Part shown: in pieces, positions 1 to 7,945 of the stretch
Layout of the letters: each line of letters opens with the position of its first letter
Position numbering within the stretch: the first letter of the stretch is position 1
DNA from: Gemmatimonadales bacterium
GTDB lineage: Bacteria > Gemmatimonadota > Gemmatimonadetes > Gemmatimonadales > GWC2-71-9
DNA: 16,518 bases
NCBI GenBank assembly: GCA_004525055.1
Contig: SPDF01000012.1
Span: 1 to 16,518 of the forward strand
Direction of reading: 5' to 3'
Notes under the pieces: model-generated
Told to the model about the DNA's origin: nothing
Databases searched by the model: none
Seen by the model: only the letters and a program-made list of their open reading frames with translations
Program-made: the position numbers and the translations under genes

Positions 1-192
1 CTGCTCAATCCGATCCTCATCATTCTCTCCGCGGCCAAGTTCGCCCTGGTCGCGATGTTCTACATGCACCTGAAGCAGGACAGCAAGATCTTCAGCGGGC
101 TCTTCGTCTTCCCATTGATCATCGCCGCCATCGTCATTGTGGCGCTTCTCCTGCTGTTCGCGTACCTGCGCAGCCTGCACCCGATGGTGTGA
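1..192 (+). CDS. Cytochrome c oxidase subunit IV, prokaryotic type (3' end only)
   Basis: The reading frame is open from the first base and ends at TGA 190-192, giving 63 C-terminal residues. Two hydrophobic helices flank a short loop containing the segment KFALVAMFYMHLKQD. That segment is characteristic of the small prokaryotic subunit IV of aa3/caa3-type haem-copper oxidases (CtaF/CoxD family, usually about 100 residues), so roughly the last two thirds are visible. Subunit IV is a membrane accessory subunit of the terminal oxidase and has no catalytic metal sites. It is normally the last gene of a cta/cox cluster. Here it is followed at once by a strong terminator, which fits the end of that operon, with the other oxidase genes expected to the left of the window. 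The family call is by motif recognition. The start lies outside the window. Confidence 0.85.
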   Translation: MLNPILIILSAAKFALVAMFYMHLKQDSKIFSGLFVFPLIIAAIVIVALLLLFAYLRSLHPMV

Positions 193-216
193 CCTGGGGG
201 CGGGCTCGTGGTCCCG

Positions 217-250
217 GCGGCCCCGCTTCGGCGGGGCCGCTTCGTCTTTC
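217..250 (+). terminator. Intrinsic terminator with UUCG tetraloop
   Basis: A perfect 10-bp stem, GCGGCCCCGC (217-226) with GCGGGGCCGC (231-240), closes an extra-stable TTCG loop (227-230). A pyrimidine-rich, T-containing tail follows (241-250). It sits 24 bases after the oxidase subunit stop codon and ends just before the ribosome binding site of the next gene, so it most likely ends the oxidase operon. The T tract is interrupted, so some read-through is possible. Confidence 0.8.
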
Positions 251-264
251 GCGTCAGAGGTCCT

Positions 265-1659
265 ATGCGCATTGCCATCACGCTCATGCTGCTGTTCGCT
301 GGTGCCGCCCCTGGACGAGCGCAGGGAACGAACCCACCCGACTTCGATTCCCTCGCCGCGGAGGCCACCACCTGGCTGCAGGAATATCTTCGCATCCGGA
401 CGGTGAACCCGCCGGGGAACGAGTCTGAAGGCGCCAGGTTTCTGCAGGCGGTGTTGGCGCGCGAGGGGATTCCGTCCGAAATCTTTGAATCGGGGCCGGG
501 GCGCGGCAACCTCTACGCCCGGCTGTCGGGCACCGGGGCACGGCGGCCGATGGTGCTGCTCCATCACCTCGACGTGGTGCCAGCCGATTCAAGCCATTGG
601 CGCTACCCGCCGTTCAGCGGGGTGCTCGAGGACGGGGCGGTCTGGGGCCGTGGTGCGCAGGACACGAAGGGACTCGGCATCATCCAGCTCGCCACAGTGG
701 TGGCACTCAAACGACGGGGCATTCCGCTCAGCCGCGACCTTATCCTCGTGGCCAACCCCGACGAGGAGGTCGGCTCCGAGGGGTCGCTCTGGTTCACCCA
801 GCACAAGGCCGACCTCGTGCGCCAGGCGGAATTCCTCCTCAACGAGGGCGGTGATAACGAGATGGGCGCCGAGGGGAAGACGATTTCCTACGGGCTCGAT
901 GCCACTGAAAAGGTGCCGTATTGGCTGCGACTCATCGTCCGAGGGGAGCCGGGCCACGGCAGCCGGCCGACGGATGGAAACGCCGCGCTCCGGCTCTCTC
1001 GGGTGCTCGGGCGCATAGCCGACTGGCAGACGCCGCTGGAGCTGACGCCGCCGGCCGAGGCGTACCTGAAGGCGCTCTCCACCCGGGAGACCAACCCGAC
1101 GCACCGTGCTTGGCTGGCCGATCCCGCAGAGGCACTGCGCGATCCCACGGCGGCGGCCTGGCTCACCGCCGACCGCTATCAAAACGCCATTCTGCGCAAC
1201 ACCGTCTCGATTACCGGCCTTCATGGTTCGTCCAGCACCAACGTGATCCCAGCCGAAGCCAGCGCCGAACTCGACGTACGCCTCCTCCCGGGTCAGCCGC
1301 CCGAAGATTTCCTGGCACAGCTCCGTGCGGTCATCCAGGACACGACGGTCGAAATCACGCCGCTCTCCAAGGTGCGCGCCGCGCGTTCCTCTCCGGTGGA
1401 GGGGCCAGTGCTCGACGCCTTTGGCGACGCGGTAGACGCCATGGATCCCGGTGCCCTGGTCCTTCCAAGAATGCTGACCGGGTACACCGACAGCTACGAC
1501 TACCGGGCGCTCGGCATCGATGCATACGGCGTCGAAGCCTGGCGCACTACCGCAGAAGTGGGCGCAACCGTTCACGGCAACAACGAGCGGGTGCCGGTAC
1601 AGGAGATTAGGTTCGGGGTGGAGTTCTACTACCGTATTGTGGAGCAGCTGGCCCGATAG
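265..1659 (+). CDS. Secreted M20-family zinc metallopeptidase / carboxypeptidase
   Basis: This 464-residue protein begins with a Sec signal peptide (about residues 1-19, probable cut GRA|Q). M20-family hydrolases (carboxypeptidase G2, acetylornithine deacetylase, DapE, peptidase T relatives) cleave C-terminal amino acids or acyl groups using two zinc ions. The metal-site motifs are present in order: HHLDVVP (H101, D103), GRGAQDTKG (D133), DEEVGSEG (catalytic E167 and ligand E168), and a C-terminal H437 in VHGNNERV. A dimerisation-type insert with GHGSRPT lies in the middle. An in-frame start at 208 would run through the terminator hairpin, whereas the ATG at 265 has AGAGG four bases upstream and opens a clean signal peptide. 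The substrate cannot be read from sequence; a periplasmic di- or oligopeptidase, perhaps for nutrient scavenging, is the best inference. Confidence 0.93.
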   Translation: MRIAITLMLLFAGAAPGRAQGTNPPDFDSLAAEATTWLQEYLRIRTVNPPGNESEGARFLQAVLAREGIPSEIFESGPGRGNLYARLSGTGARRPMVLLHHLDVVPADSSHWRYPPFSGVLEDGAVWGRGAQDTKGLGIIQLATVVALKRRGIPLSRDLILVANPDEEVGSEGSLWFTQHKADLVRQAEFLLNEGGDNEMGAEGKTISYGLDATEKVPYWLRLIVRGEPGHGSRPTDGNAALRLSRVLGRIADWQTPLELTPPAEAYLKALSTRETNPTHRAWLADPAEALRDPTAAAWLTADRYQNAILRNTVSITGLHGSSSTNVIPAEASAELDVRLLPGQPPEDFLAQLRAVIQDTTVEITPLSKVRAARSSPVEGPVLDAFGDAVDAMDPGALVLPRMLTGYTDSYDYRALGIDAYGVEAWRTTAEVGATVHGNNERVPVQEIRFGVEFYYRIVEQLAR

Positions 1660-1697
1660 GTGGCTGGCGGCCGAACGACCCCCGTCCGGGAGGTTTC

Positions 1698-2024
1698 ATG
1701 GTACGCCTGCTCTGGTACCTGGTAATTGCGGCCTTTGTGGGCGCGCTGCTCGTGGGAGCGTCCTACGCAGCGGCCTATTCCGCCGTCGGCACCCTGTTGG
1801 GGGCCCCGCCCCCCAAGATGGGCAATCGGTCGGCCGAGTTGCTGTGGAAGGGCGCGCCGGAGCTTGCGGGACACCCACGCGCCTGGAGATTCACGTTCGG
1901 TCCGACAATGATCCCGGGGGCCACATCGGTCAAGATCTGGGTGTCCCCCACGGGCCGGCTACTGCGAACCGAACCGGCGAACCTTCCGGGGCGCCTCGCG
2001 GGATTCCACGACCGAGGGATCTGA
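1698..2024 (+). CDS. Small membrane-anchored protein of unknown function
   Basis: A 108-residue protein with one N-terminal hydrophobic helix (about residues 5-30) followed by a polar domain of about 75 residues. I do not recognise a family. The start is supported by GGGAGG (1688-1693) at good distance from the ATG. It lies 38 bases after the M20 peptidase stop on the same strand, so the two may be co-transcribed. The hydrophobic segment could be a signal anchor, which would place the rest outside the membrane. It ends seven bases before the end of the convergent YkgJ-family gene, and I see no terminator hairpin between them. It could in principle be a spurious frame, but the ribosome binding site and membrane segment argue otherwise. 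Confidence 0.6.
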   Translation: MVRLLWYLVIAAFVGALLVGASYAAAYSAVGTLLGAPPPKMGNRSAELLWKGAPELAGHPRAWRFTFGPTMIPGATSVKIWVSPTGRLLRTEPANLPGRLAGFHDRGI

Positions 2025-2031
2025 TCGGAAT

Positions 2032-2664
2032 TCAGGTTCGGTCGATGCCGCCGAGCGCCAACGCGATCGTGGTTTCATAAGCGGTTGCGTCCGTGGATCC
2101 GAAGAGCTCCAGGCCTGCCTCCACGAGGCAGGCCTCTTCTGTTTCCTCGAACGCGGGCAGGCCGAACGGCTGTGCTGGGAGGGCCGCATAGGCGGGAAAC
2201 TGCGATTGGATGGGACAGCCGTTCGCCAGCCTCCGTTCATCCGGTGACTCGAGCCCTAGGCCCATCATCCGGCACACGGCGGGGCGCCCCTCATACACGG
2301 CGCAGGTACCGTCCTCGAGGCAGGGACAGGGCTCCGCTGCGAGCGCCTCGCACAATGTGTCGAACCGAGCCTCCCCCAATGCCCGCACATCGAACGGCGG
2401 CTCCCAATCGGAGGCCAAGGCTTGCTGACGGGTGGCGGCGTCGTCGGCACGCGCGAGGAGCGCGGCGCGCCGATCTCGTGGCAAGTCATCAACCGTCCGC
2501 TGCAGGAGGAGGACGTCGGCGACGGAAATGTCGAAGGGGCCGTGGCAGCAGGCGGTGCAGCCTTGCTTGCAGGGAATGATGCCGGGATGGTGTTGGTGCG
2601 CGGCGTTGGTCCACGCGTCGAGCGATTCGAGCAGCAACTGGTAACGGAGAGCGGGCGGGTTCAT
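2032..2664 (-). CDS. YkgJ-family cysteine-cluster protein
   Basis: A 210-residue cytoplasmic protein of the CxxCxxCC / YkgJ family, thought to chelate zinc or iron; its biochemical role is not established. The N-terminal cluster is C32-x3-C36-x2-C39-C40. It is followed by C105, C113, C115, C121, the signature C-x-V-Y-E-x-R-P-x-x-C-R ending at C131, and C150 in NGCPI. The frame is open much further upstream, but the ATG at 2664 is preferred: conserved family sequence begins there, and its ATGA overlaps the stop codon of the DUF423 gene by four bases (2661-2664), the usual sign of translational coupling. It is the last gene of the fabI operon and converges on the small membrane protein gene. 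Confidence 0.92.
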   Translation of the reverse strand: MNPPALRYQLLLESLDAWTNAAHQHHPGIIPCKQGCTACCHGPFDISVADVLLLQRTVDDLPRDRRAALLARADDAATRQQALASDWEPPFDVRALGEARFDTLCEALAAEPCPCLEDGTCAVYEGRPAVCRMMGLGLESPDERRLANGCPIQSQFPAYAALPAQPFGLPAFEETEEACLVEAGLELFGSTDATAYETTIALALGGIDRT

Positions 2665-3032
2665 GCCCCGCGTCGCGCCGCGAGTGCCAGGCAGAGCCAA
2701 CCGGTGAGGAAGAGGATGCCCCCCAGCGGGGTGATGGCGCCGAGTGACCGCTGTCCCGAGAGTGCCATTGCGTAGAGGCTGCCCGAAAAGAGCAACGTGC
2801 CTCCGACAAAGCACCAGCCTGCAACGGTGGCGAGCGTTCCTGGCCACCGGGTGCCCGCCCAGGCGACGGCCATCAATCCGAGGGCGTGGTACATCTGGTA
2901 CCGGGCCCCCGTTTCGAACGCAGCGAGCATGGAGAGATCAAGCCTGGCCCGGAGCGCGTGCGCCCCGAAGGCCCCGGCCGCCACGGCAATGAGGCCCGAA
3001 AGCGCGCCGAGTCGGAAGAAGCGCTGCTCCAT
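2661..3032 (-). CDS. DUF423 small integral membrane protein (YwdK/YgdD family)
   Basis: A 123-residue protein with about four transmembrane helices and the family's signature segments GAFGAH (residues 20-25) and ETGARYQMYHALGL (40-53). Length and topology match DUF423 members, which are widespread inner-membrane proteins of unknown function. It lies ten bases after the MFIGH membrane protein gene and its stop overlaps the YkgJ gene start (ATGA), so it is in the middle of a four-gene minus-strand operon. No clear Shine-Dalgarno sequence is seen before the ATG. Re-initiation after the neighbouring stop codon is likely, but that is inference. Confidence 0.93.
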   Translation of the reverse strand: MEQRFFRLGALSGLIAVAAGAFGAHALRARLDLSMLAAFETGARYQMYHALGLMAVAWAGTRWPGTLATVAGWCFVGGTLLFSGSLYAMALSGQRSLGAITPLGGILFLTGWLCLALAARRGA

Positions 3033-3042
3033 GGGGGGCTCG

Positions 3043-3720
3043 CTATCGGGCGGCGCGGCGGGAAGGGCCGCGATCGATCCAGGCGCCCACCGCGGCGAGT
3101 GTCAGCAGCATGGTGATCGCCCCGATACCGATGGCACGGACGCTCGGAGGCGGTGGCCCCAGCGTCGTGGCGATGTATGCTGCGGCGAGGACCACTGCAA
3201 AGCCGACCGCCCATCCCCGCCGAACCGGGTGGTTACGGCTTCCGCCACCCAGGTACAGGGCGAGGCCCAGCCCGAGAGTGGCGAGTTCGACCGTGAAGGT
3301 GAGCGGGATGCTGTTCCAGAGGCCGAATCCCAACTTGGTGGAGCTGTCACCCGCCAACGGTAAATCAGGAACGTGGACCACCAGGTCGAGGAACCAGTGT
3401 GAGGCCACGGCCAGCGCGACGATCATGGCCGCTCGCCCATGGCCGCTCGAATCTTTCGTGGGCCAGGTGTACCACGCGATGGCCGCGGCGGCGGCCCAGA
3501 GGCCGGCCGCCAGGAGGCTGTGTGTGATCGGATAGGACAGGAACTGCAGCGGCGAGGCGGCGGTCCAGCCCGGGTAGATTCGGACCCGCTCCAAGCCGAG
3601 GAGAATCGTGGCCCCCCACGCGATATCCACCAATTGAACAGCGATGAACAGGGTGCCGAGCGACAGCTTCGGCTCCGCACGCTTGAGCGCGAGCGCGATG
3701 CCGTAGTGGCCGATGAACAT
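3043..3720 (-). CDS. MFIGH-type multi-pass membrane protein, YdjM-like (possible membrane-bound metal-dependent hydrolase)
   Basis: A 225-residue protein with about six hydrophobic helices and the N-terminus MFIGHYG. Conserved-looking polar residues are embedded in or next to the helices: H5, D32, H67 in YPITHS, H108 and D112 in SHWFLD, H116 and D119 in VHVPD. This His/Asp pattern resembles the YdjM/DUF457 membrane proteins that are often labelled metal-dependent hydrolases, but no activity has been shown for this subgroup as far as I know. The gene starts five bases after the fabI stop codon and its ribosome binding site must lie inside fabI, so it depends on fabI transcription. A second, clearer YdjM-type protein is encoded at 8658-9620. 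Membrane location is well supported; hydrolase function is not. Confidence 0.8.
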   Translation of the reverse strand: MFIGHYGIALALKRAEPKLSLGTLFIAVQLVDIAWGATILLGLERVRIYPGWTAASPLQFLSYPITHSLLAAGLWAAAAAIAWYTWPTKDSSGHGRAAMIVALAVASHWFLDLVVHVPDLPLAGDSSTKLGFGLWNSIPLTFTVELATLGLGLALYLGGGSRNHPVRRGWAVGFAVVLAAAYIATTLGPPPPSVRAIGIGAITMLLTLAAVGAWIDRGPSRRAAR

Positions 3721-3725
3721 CGCTC

Positions 3726-4640
3726 TCAGCCCTGGGGTGTGGTGAGTGACTCGGGTGACACCGCCATGCCCATGGCGTGATATCCGTTGTCCACGTAGAC
3801 CACGCTGCCGGTGATGGCGGCTGCCATCGGGCTGGCGAGGAAGGCCGCTGTGTTGCCGACGTCGCGCGCCTCCATCTTTCTCGTGAGCGGTGCGTTGCTG
3901 GAACAGTAGTCGATCATCATGTCGATAAACCCAATGGCCGAGGCGGCTCGCGACGCGAACGGTCCGGCAGAGATGGTGTTGATTCGGATCCCGAACCGAC
4001 GGCCTGCCTCAAAGGCGAGGGTGCGGGTATCGGCCTCCAGTGCGGCCTTGGCGGTGCTCATCCCGCCGCCGTAGCCAGGGATGGCCCGCTCGCCGGCCAT
4101 GTAGGTCAGGGAGAGGAAGGATCCGCCATCACGCATCAGCGGTCCGAAGTTTCGGACGAACGAGACATTGCTATACGCGCTCACACTCACCGCAGAGAGG
4201 TACCCTGCCCGAGAGGTATCGAGCAATTGGTTCTTGACCTCGGGGCCATTGGCCAGCGAGTGCACCACAATATCGAGCGGCTGGTCCCCGAAATCTTTCT
4301 GGAAGTGCGCTACCACACCCTGAATCGTGAAATCGCCAAAATCCTTGTAGCGCTTGCTCTCCCGGATATCGGCGGGGACATCCGCCATCGAGTCGAAGGC
4401 GGCATCAAGGGGGTAGATCTTCTCGAATTCCATCTTGCGGCCGTCGGACAGGGTCATCGACGCATCAATCTTGCCGCGCTCAAGGAGCTTCTGGAAGATG
4501 CCAAGGGCGGGGGGCCAGGAGCCGAGGCAGACAGAGGCGCCGGCCTCGGCAAGCGACTTGGCGATGGCGAAGCCGAACCCGGCGTCGTCAGAGACACCGG
4601 CCACGAAGGCACGCTTGCCGCGCAGGTCGATTGGAAGCAT
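3726..4640 (-). CDS. fabI: Enoyl-[acyl-carrier-protein] reductase, plant/chlamydial-type FabI
   Basis: This 304-residue NAD(P)H-dependent enzyme catalyses the last reduction of each fatty-acid elongation cycle in the cytoplasm. It is a short-chain-dehydrogenase fold: nucleotide-binding start with GVSDDAGFGFAIAK (residues 15-28), VVHSLANG (125-132), and active-site Tyr180, Tyr190 and Lys198. It is about 40 residues longer than E. coli FabI because of an insertion after the second strand (about residues 45-105). It also has Tyr-x7-Lys spacing with GYGGGMSTAKAALEAD. Both traits match the plant, apicomplexan, chlamydial and cyanobacterial group. The frame extends upstream to 4871, but that part overlaps the permease gene and has no conserved sequence. 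The ATG at 4640 has AGGTGG nine bases upstream. It heads a tight four-gene operon, 68 bases after the ABC permease with no clear terminator between. Confidence 0.95.
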   Translation of the reverse strand: MLPIDLRGKRAFVAGVSDDAGFGFAIAKSLAEAGASVCLGSWPPALGIFQKLLERGKIDASMTLSDGRKMEFEKIYPLDAAFDSMADVPADIRESKRYKDFGDFTIQGVVAHFQKDFGDQPLDIVVHSLANGPEVKNQLLDTSRAGYLSAVSVSAYSNVSFVRNFGPLMRDGGSFLSLTYMAGERAIPGYGGGMSTAKAALEADTRTLAFEAGRRFGIRINTISAGPFASRAASAIGFIDMMIDYCSSNAPLTRKMEARDVGNTAAFLASPMAAAITGSVVYVDNGYHAMGMAVSPESLTTPQG

Positions 4641-4708
4641 CCGGGGAGTCCACCTGTTTGAGGATGGTCGTAAGATACTGCGGCCCGGAGGGGGAGGTAA
4701 GAACCGGG

Positions 4709-7270
4709 CTACTCGTTCCGCAGCGCGTCGAGGGGTGTGCGCCGAAAGAGGTCCACCGAACTCCAAAGCCCCACTCCGACGGTCAGGGTGACCACGCCAG
4801 TCGCCAGGAGCAGCATCGATGCCCCCGGAAGGGCAAACTTCGTCTCGAAGAGCCAGCGGGCCAGCGCCCACCCGCTGCCGAGGGCCAGGACCAGTCCGGT
4901 CAGGGCCGCGAGGGTGCCGAGCGCCAGATACTCTGCCACGGCGACCCTGGTCACCTGTGCCCGGCTCGCGCCCAGGGTCTTGAGCAGGACCGTCTCCCGC
5001 AACCGCTGGGCTCGGCTGGTGGCGAGGGATCCCAGCAGCACCACCAGGCCCGCCGCCAGCGTGAAGAACGCCATGAATCGAATGGCCGCCCCGACCTTTC
5101 CGAAGATGTCATCCAGCGCCCGCTGCACGGTGGAGAGGTCGAGCGCGGAGATGTTGGCAAACTGTTCCACGATGGCGCGCTGAATCACGCCCCGCTCCGA
5201 GGCGCTGTCGACTCGCACCAGTGTGACGAGTGTTTGCGGGGCCGCCTCCAGCGCGCCCGGCCGAAACACCACGAAGAAATTCGTCTCGAACCGTGCCCAG
5301 TCCACTTCGCGAAGGCTGGTCACACGGCTCGCGATCGGCACCCCCTGCACATCCCAGGTGATCTGGTCGCCGATGCTGACGCCGAGTTCCTCCGCCAGCC
5401 CGACCTCCACCGAAATGGACACCGGTGCTCCGGCGGAATCCGTGCCGGGCCCCCACCATGATCCCGCGACGACCCGCTCGCTCCCCACGACCGAATCGCG
5501 ATACGTCGAACGGTATTCCCGCCTGAGCGCCCAGCCGGCGGGCCGTCCGTCCACTTCCGTCGTGTCGCGCGAGTAATCCTGGACAGTGCGCCCGCCGACA
5601 GACTGAATCCGCATCGGGACGAGCGGTACCGCCGGCGTCGGAAGGAGGGCACGGGCGTGGAGGAGCGAGTCCACGCCCGCCGCCTGATCGGGCTGGATGT
5701 CGAAGAGGATGAGATTGGGACGCCGGGAACCGCCGTCCACTCGCAGTGACCGCAACAGGTTGTGCTGGACCAGGAGGAGCGTCGCGAGGAGGAAGGTGCC
5801 GAATCCGAGCGACAACACCACCGACACGGTCTGGTTGGCTGGTCGATAGAGGTTTGCAAGCCCCTGCCGCCACACATACGCTAACCGGTGCGGAAATGAC
5901 TTCCGGAGGCCCCACACCAGCGCAAACGCGGAGAACCAGAGCCCGGCGAGAGCGACGCCGATACCCGCGGCGAAGGCGGCCCCGCGGAGTGGATCACCAG
6001 CCTGCACCATCGCCATGAGGACGACGCTCAACATCAAGGCGAGGGTCGCGATGATGGTCCACCGGTCGCGCGAGGGGCGGGCCTCCGCCTCGTAGGGACG
6101 CCGGAGGGTGGCGAGCGGGGAGATCTTCCGAATCCCCAGCAGCGGAATGAGGGCAAACGCGACGGCGGTCCACACGCCGAGGCACAATCCCGTGGCGAGC
6201 GCGGGCCACGACACCGTCGGTGTCACCGTCACGGGGAGGAACTCCCCGAGGACCCGTGGAAGCGCCTGTTGAACGGCAAGGCCGATGGCAGCGCCTACCG
6301 TACTGCCGAGCAATCCGATGCCGGCCGCCTGGATCAGAAAGAGGGCGAAGACCTGCCGGCTACTTCCTCCGAGGCACCTGAGCACCGCGATGGTTTCCAT
6401 CTTCTGCCGGATCATGACATGCACCGCGCTGGCGACGCCGAGGCCGCCAAGCAGCAGTGCCACGAGCGCCACGAGACCGAGGAATCGTCCCATCCGTTCG
6501 AGCGCGTTGCCGAGATTGCGCTGTTCGTCCTGTACGGTACGCACCCGCACTCGATCGGGGCGGAGTCTCGGCCGCAGCGAATCCGCGATGGCCTCGACCA
6601 CGGTGCCCGTCGGCAGGCGGAGGTACGTATCGTATTGCGCACGTGCGCCAAACCCCAGTAGTCCGGTCTCGGGAACCAGCGCGCCAGGGATGAACACCCG
6701 CGGCCCGAATGCGGTCGTGATGCCGACGTCGCCGGGGACATGGTCCACCGTGCCAACGATCGGCAGCCGGAGATCGCCGAGTGCGAGCGTGTCACCGAGG
6801 GAGGCCCCGAGTGCGGTCAGGAACGCTGGATCCACCAGCGCGACGCGCTCCGCCTGCAGTCGTGGCCAGGTGCCCGCCGGCGTCGTCGTGATCGACCCGA
6901 AGAAGGGCCAGACTCCTTCGACCGCGGTGACGCGCACCAATCGCACGCCGGTACGGGTCGGGATATATCCCATCGCGCTGAAAGTCGTGACGGTGGCCCG
7001 GTCCCCGCATGGGATGGCGCCGGCGCACGCGAGTGAGTCCGCCAGTGTGCGCAGCGCTTCTGTCGGGGGCGAGCGCGACGCCAGCGCCAAGTCGGCCCCG
7101 AGGAGACCGCGGGCCTCCGCCGAAACGGCGGTGCGGAGGTTGGCGGTGAAGCTGTTGATGGCCACCAGCGCCGCCGTGCCAGTCGCGATAGCCGCCACCA
7201 GCAGGAGCAGACGCCGCCGCGAGGCGCGGCCTTCGCGCCAGGCCAATTGCACCAGTGCACGCAGCGTCAC
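4709..7270 (-). CDS. ybbP: FtsX-family ABC transporter permease, YbbP-like
   Basis: An 853-residue inner-membrane protein. A first helix (about residues 20-42) is followed by a large extracytoplasmic domain (45-255), then an FtsX-type three-helix block (262-390) with QKMETIAVLRCLGG. Further helices follow at about 405-425, 431-455 and 482-502, then a second extracytoplasmic domain and a second FtsX block near the C-terminus with LRETVLLKTLGAS. This two-block architecture and length match YbbP (about 800 residues) rather than single-block MacB or LolC/E. Such permeases act on lipids or hydrophobic compounds at the outer leaflet rather than as classical channels. The start is GTG, and its GTGA overlaps the ATPase stop by four bases (7267-7270), so the pair is coupled. 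Substrate is unknown; a role in lipid or hydrophobic-molecule extraction with the divergent esterase is inferred from gene order. Confidence 0.93.
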   Translation of the reverse strand: MTLRALVQLAWREGRASRRRLLLLVAAIATGTAALVAINSFTANLRTAVSAEARGLLGADLALASRSPPTEALRTLADSLACAGAIPCGDRATVTTFSAMGYIPTRTGVRLVRVTAVEGVWPFFGSITTTPAGTWPRLQAERVALVDPAFLTALGASLGDTLALGDLRLPIVGTVDHVPGDVGITTAFGPRVFIPGALVPETGLLGFGARAQYDTYLRLPTGTVVEAIADSLRPRLRPDRVRVRTVQDEQRNLGNALERMGRFLGLVALVALLLGGLGVASAVHVMIRQKMETIAVLRCLGGSSRQVFALFLIQAAGIGLLGSTVGAAIGLAVQQALPRVLGEFLPVTVTPTVSWPALATGLCLGVWTAVAFALIPLLGIRKISPLATLRRPYEAEARPSRDRWTIIATLALMLSVVLMAMVQAGDPLRGAAFAAGIGVALAGLWFSAFALVWGLRKSFPHRLAYVWRQGLANLYRPANQTVSVVLSLGFGTFLLATLLLVQHNLLRSLRVDGGSRRPNLILFDIQPDQAAGVDSLLHARALLPTPAVPLVPMRIQSVGGRTVQDYSRDTTEVDGRPAGWALRREYRSTYRDSVVGSERVVAGSWWGPGTDSAGAPVSISVEVGLAEELGVSIGDQITWDVQGVPIASRVTSLREVDWARFETNFFVVFRPGALEAAPQTLVTLVRVDSASERGVIQRAIVEQFANISALDLSTVQRALDDIFGKVGAAIRFMAFFTLAAGLVVLLGSLATSRAQRLRETVLLKTLGASRAQVTRVAVAEYLALGTLAALTGLVLALGSGWALARWLFETKFALPGASMLLLATGVVTLTVGVGLWSSVDLFRRTPLDALRNE

Positions 7271-7935
7271 GTCGTGGTGTCCGATTCCAGGCGGCCGTCG
7301 GCGAGTCGCAGGATGCGGCGCGCCCGACCGGCCAGATCGGGATCGTGCGTCACCAGTACGAGTGTCGTGCCGGCCTCACGGTTGAGGTCGGTCATGAGTT
7401 CGATGATGCCCGCCCCGGTGCGCTGATCGAGATTGCCGGTGGGCTCGTCGGCGAAGAGGATTTTCGGGCGGGTCGAGAATGCCCGCGCCAGTGCCACGCG
7501 TTGCTGCTCGCCGCCGGACAGTTGGGCAGGGTAGTGTCCGGTGCGGTCCCCAAGTCCGACGCGCTCCAGCAGCGCTCGCGCACGGCTGGGATCGGACTCT
7601 CCTCGGAGCTCAAGGGGGACCTGGACATTTTCCAAGGCGGTCAGGGTCGGTATCAGCTGGTATGCCTGGAAGACGAATCCGACCTTGGCGCCGCGGAGGG
7701 CGGCCCGCTGATCTTCGTCCAGCCTGCTGAGTCCCACCCCATCGAGCCATACCTCGCCTGCGGCTGGTCGGTCCAGCCCGGCGAGCAGCCCCAGCAGCGT
7801 CGTTTTACCGCTGCCCGATGGCCCAACGATGGCGAGGAACTCGCCGGCCTCCACCGCGAAGCTGATATCTTGCAGGACAGTCAGCGTACCCGTGCCTGAT
7901 CGGTAGGACTGGGTCAAGTTCTCACAGCGCAGCAT
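7267..7935 (-). CDS. ybbA: ABC transporter ATPase, YbbA/LolD family
   Basis: A 222-residue cytoplasmic ATPase powering the YbbP-like permease. All motifs are canonical: Walker A GPSGSGKT (residues 38-45), Q-loop Q90, signature LSGGEQQR (139-146), Walker B ILFADEP with D163/E164, and H-loop H197. Length and motif spacing fit the LolD/MacB/YbbA group. The frame is open to 8184 and has an ATG at 7959, but the ATG at 7935 is chosen. It has GGAGT five bases upstream, and conserved family sequence starts immediately after it. An AT-rich -10-like TATTAT lies upstream on this strand at 7972-7967. The gene is divergent from the TesA-like esterase with only ten bases between the two chosen starts. Confidence 0.95.
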   Translation of the reverse strand: MLRCENLTQSYRSGTGTLTVLQDISFAVEAGEFLAIVGPSGSGKTTLLGLLAGLDRPAAGEVWLDGVGLSRLDEDQRAALRGAKVGFVFQAYQLIPTLTALENVQVPLELRGESDPSRARALLERVGLGDRTGHYPAQLSGGEQQRVALARAFSTRPKILFADEPTGNLDQRTGAGIIELMTDLNREAGTTLVLVTHDPDLAGRARRILRLADGRLESDTTT

Positions 7936-7945
7936 CTGGACTCCA

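Noticed and set aside
208..264. Upstream extension of the M20 peptidase to a start at 208
   Set aside because: It would translate through a perfect terminator hairpin and bury the signal peptide; the ATG at 265 has a ribosome binding site.
589..1575. 328-codon open frame on the minus strand inside the M20 peptidase gene
   Set aside because: The plus-strand frame carries all M20 metal-site motifs and a signal peptide; the minus-strand product has no recognisable domain and is a typical high-GC antisense shadow.
4641..4871. 77-codon upstream extension of fabI
   Set aside because: It overlaps the end of the permease gene, has no conserved sequence, and FabI homology begins at the ATG at 4640 with a ribosome binding site.
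6285..7385. 366-codon plus-strand open frame antisense to the permease
   Set aside because: Product is rich in Arg, Ser and Pro with no domain; the minus strand encodes a clear FtsX-type permease.
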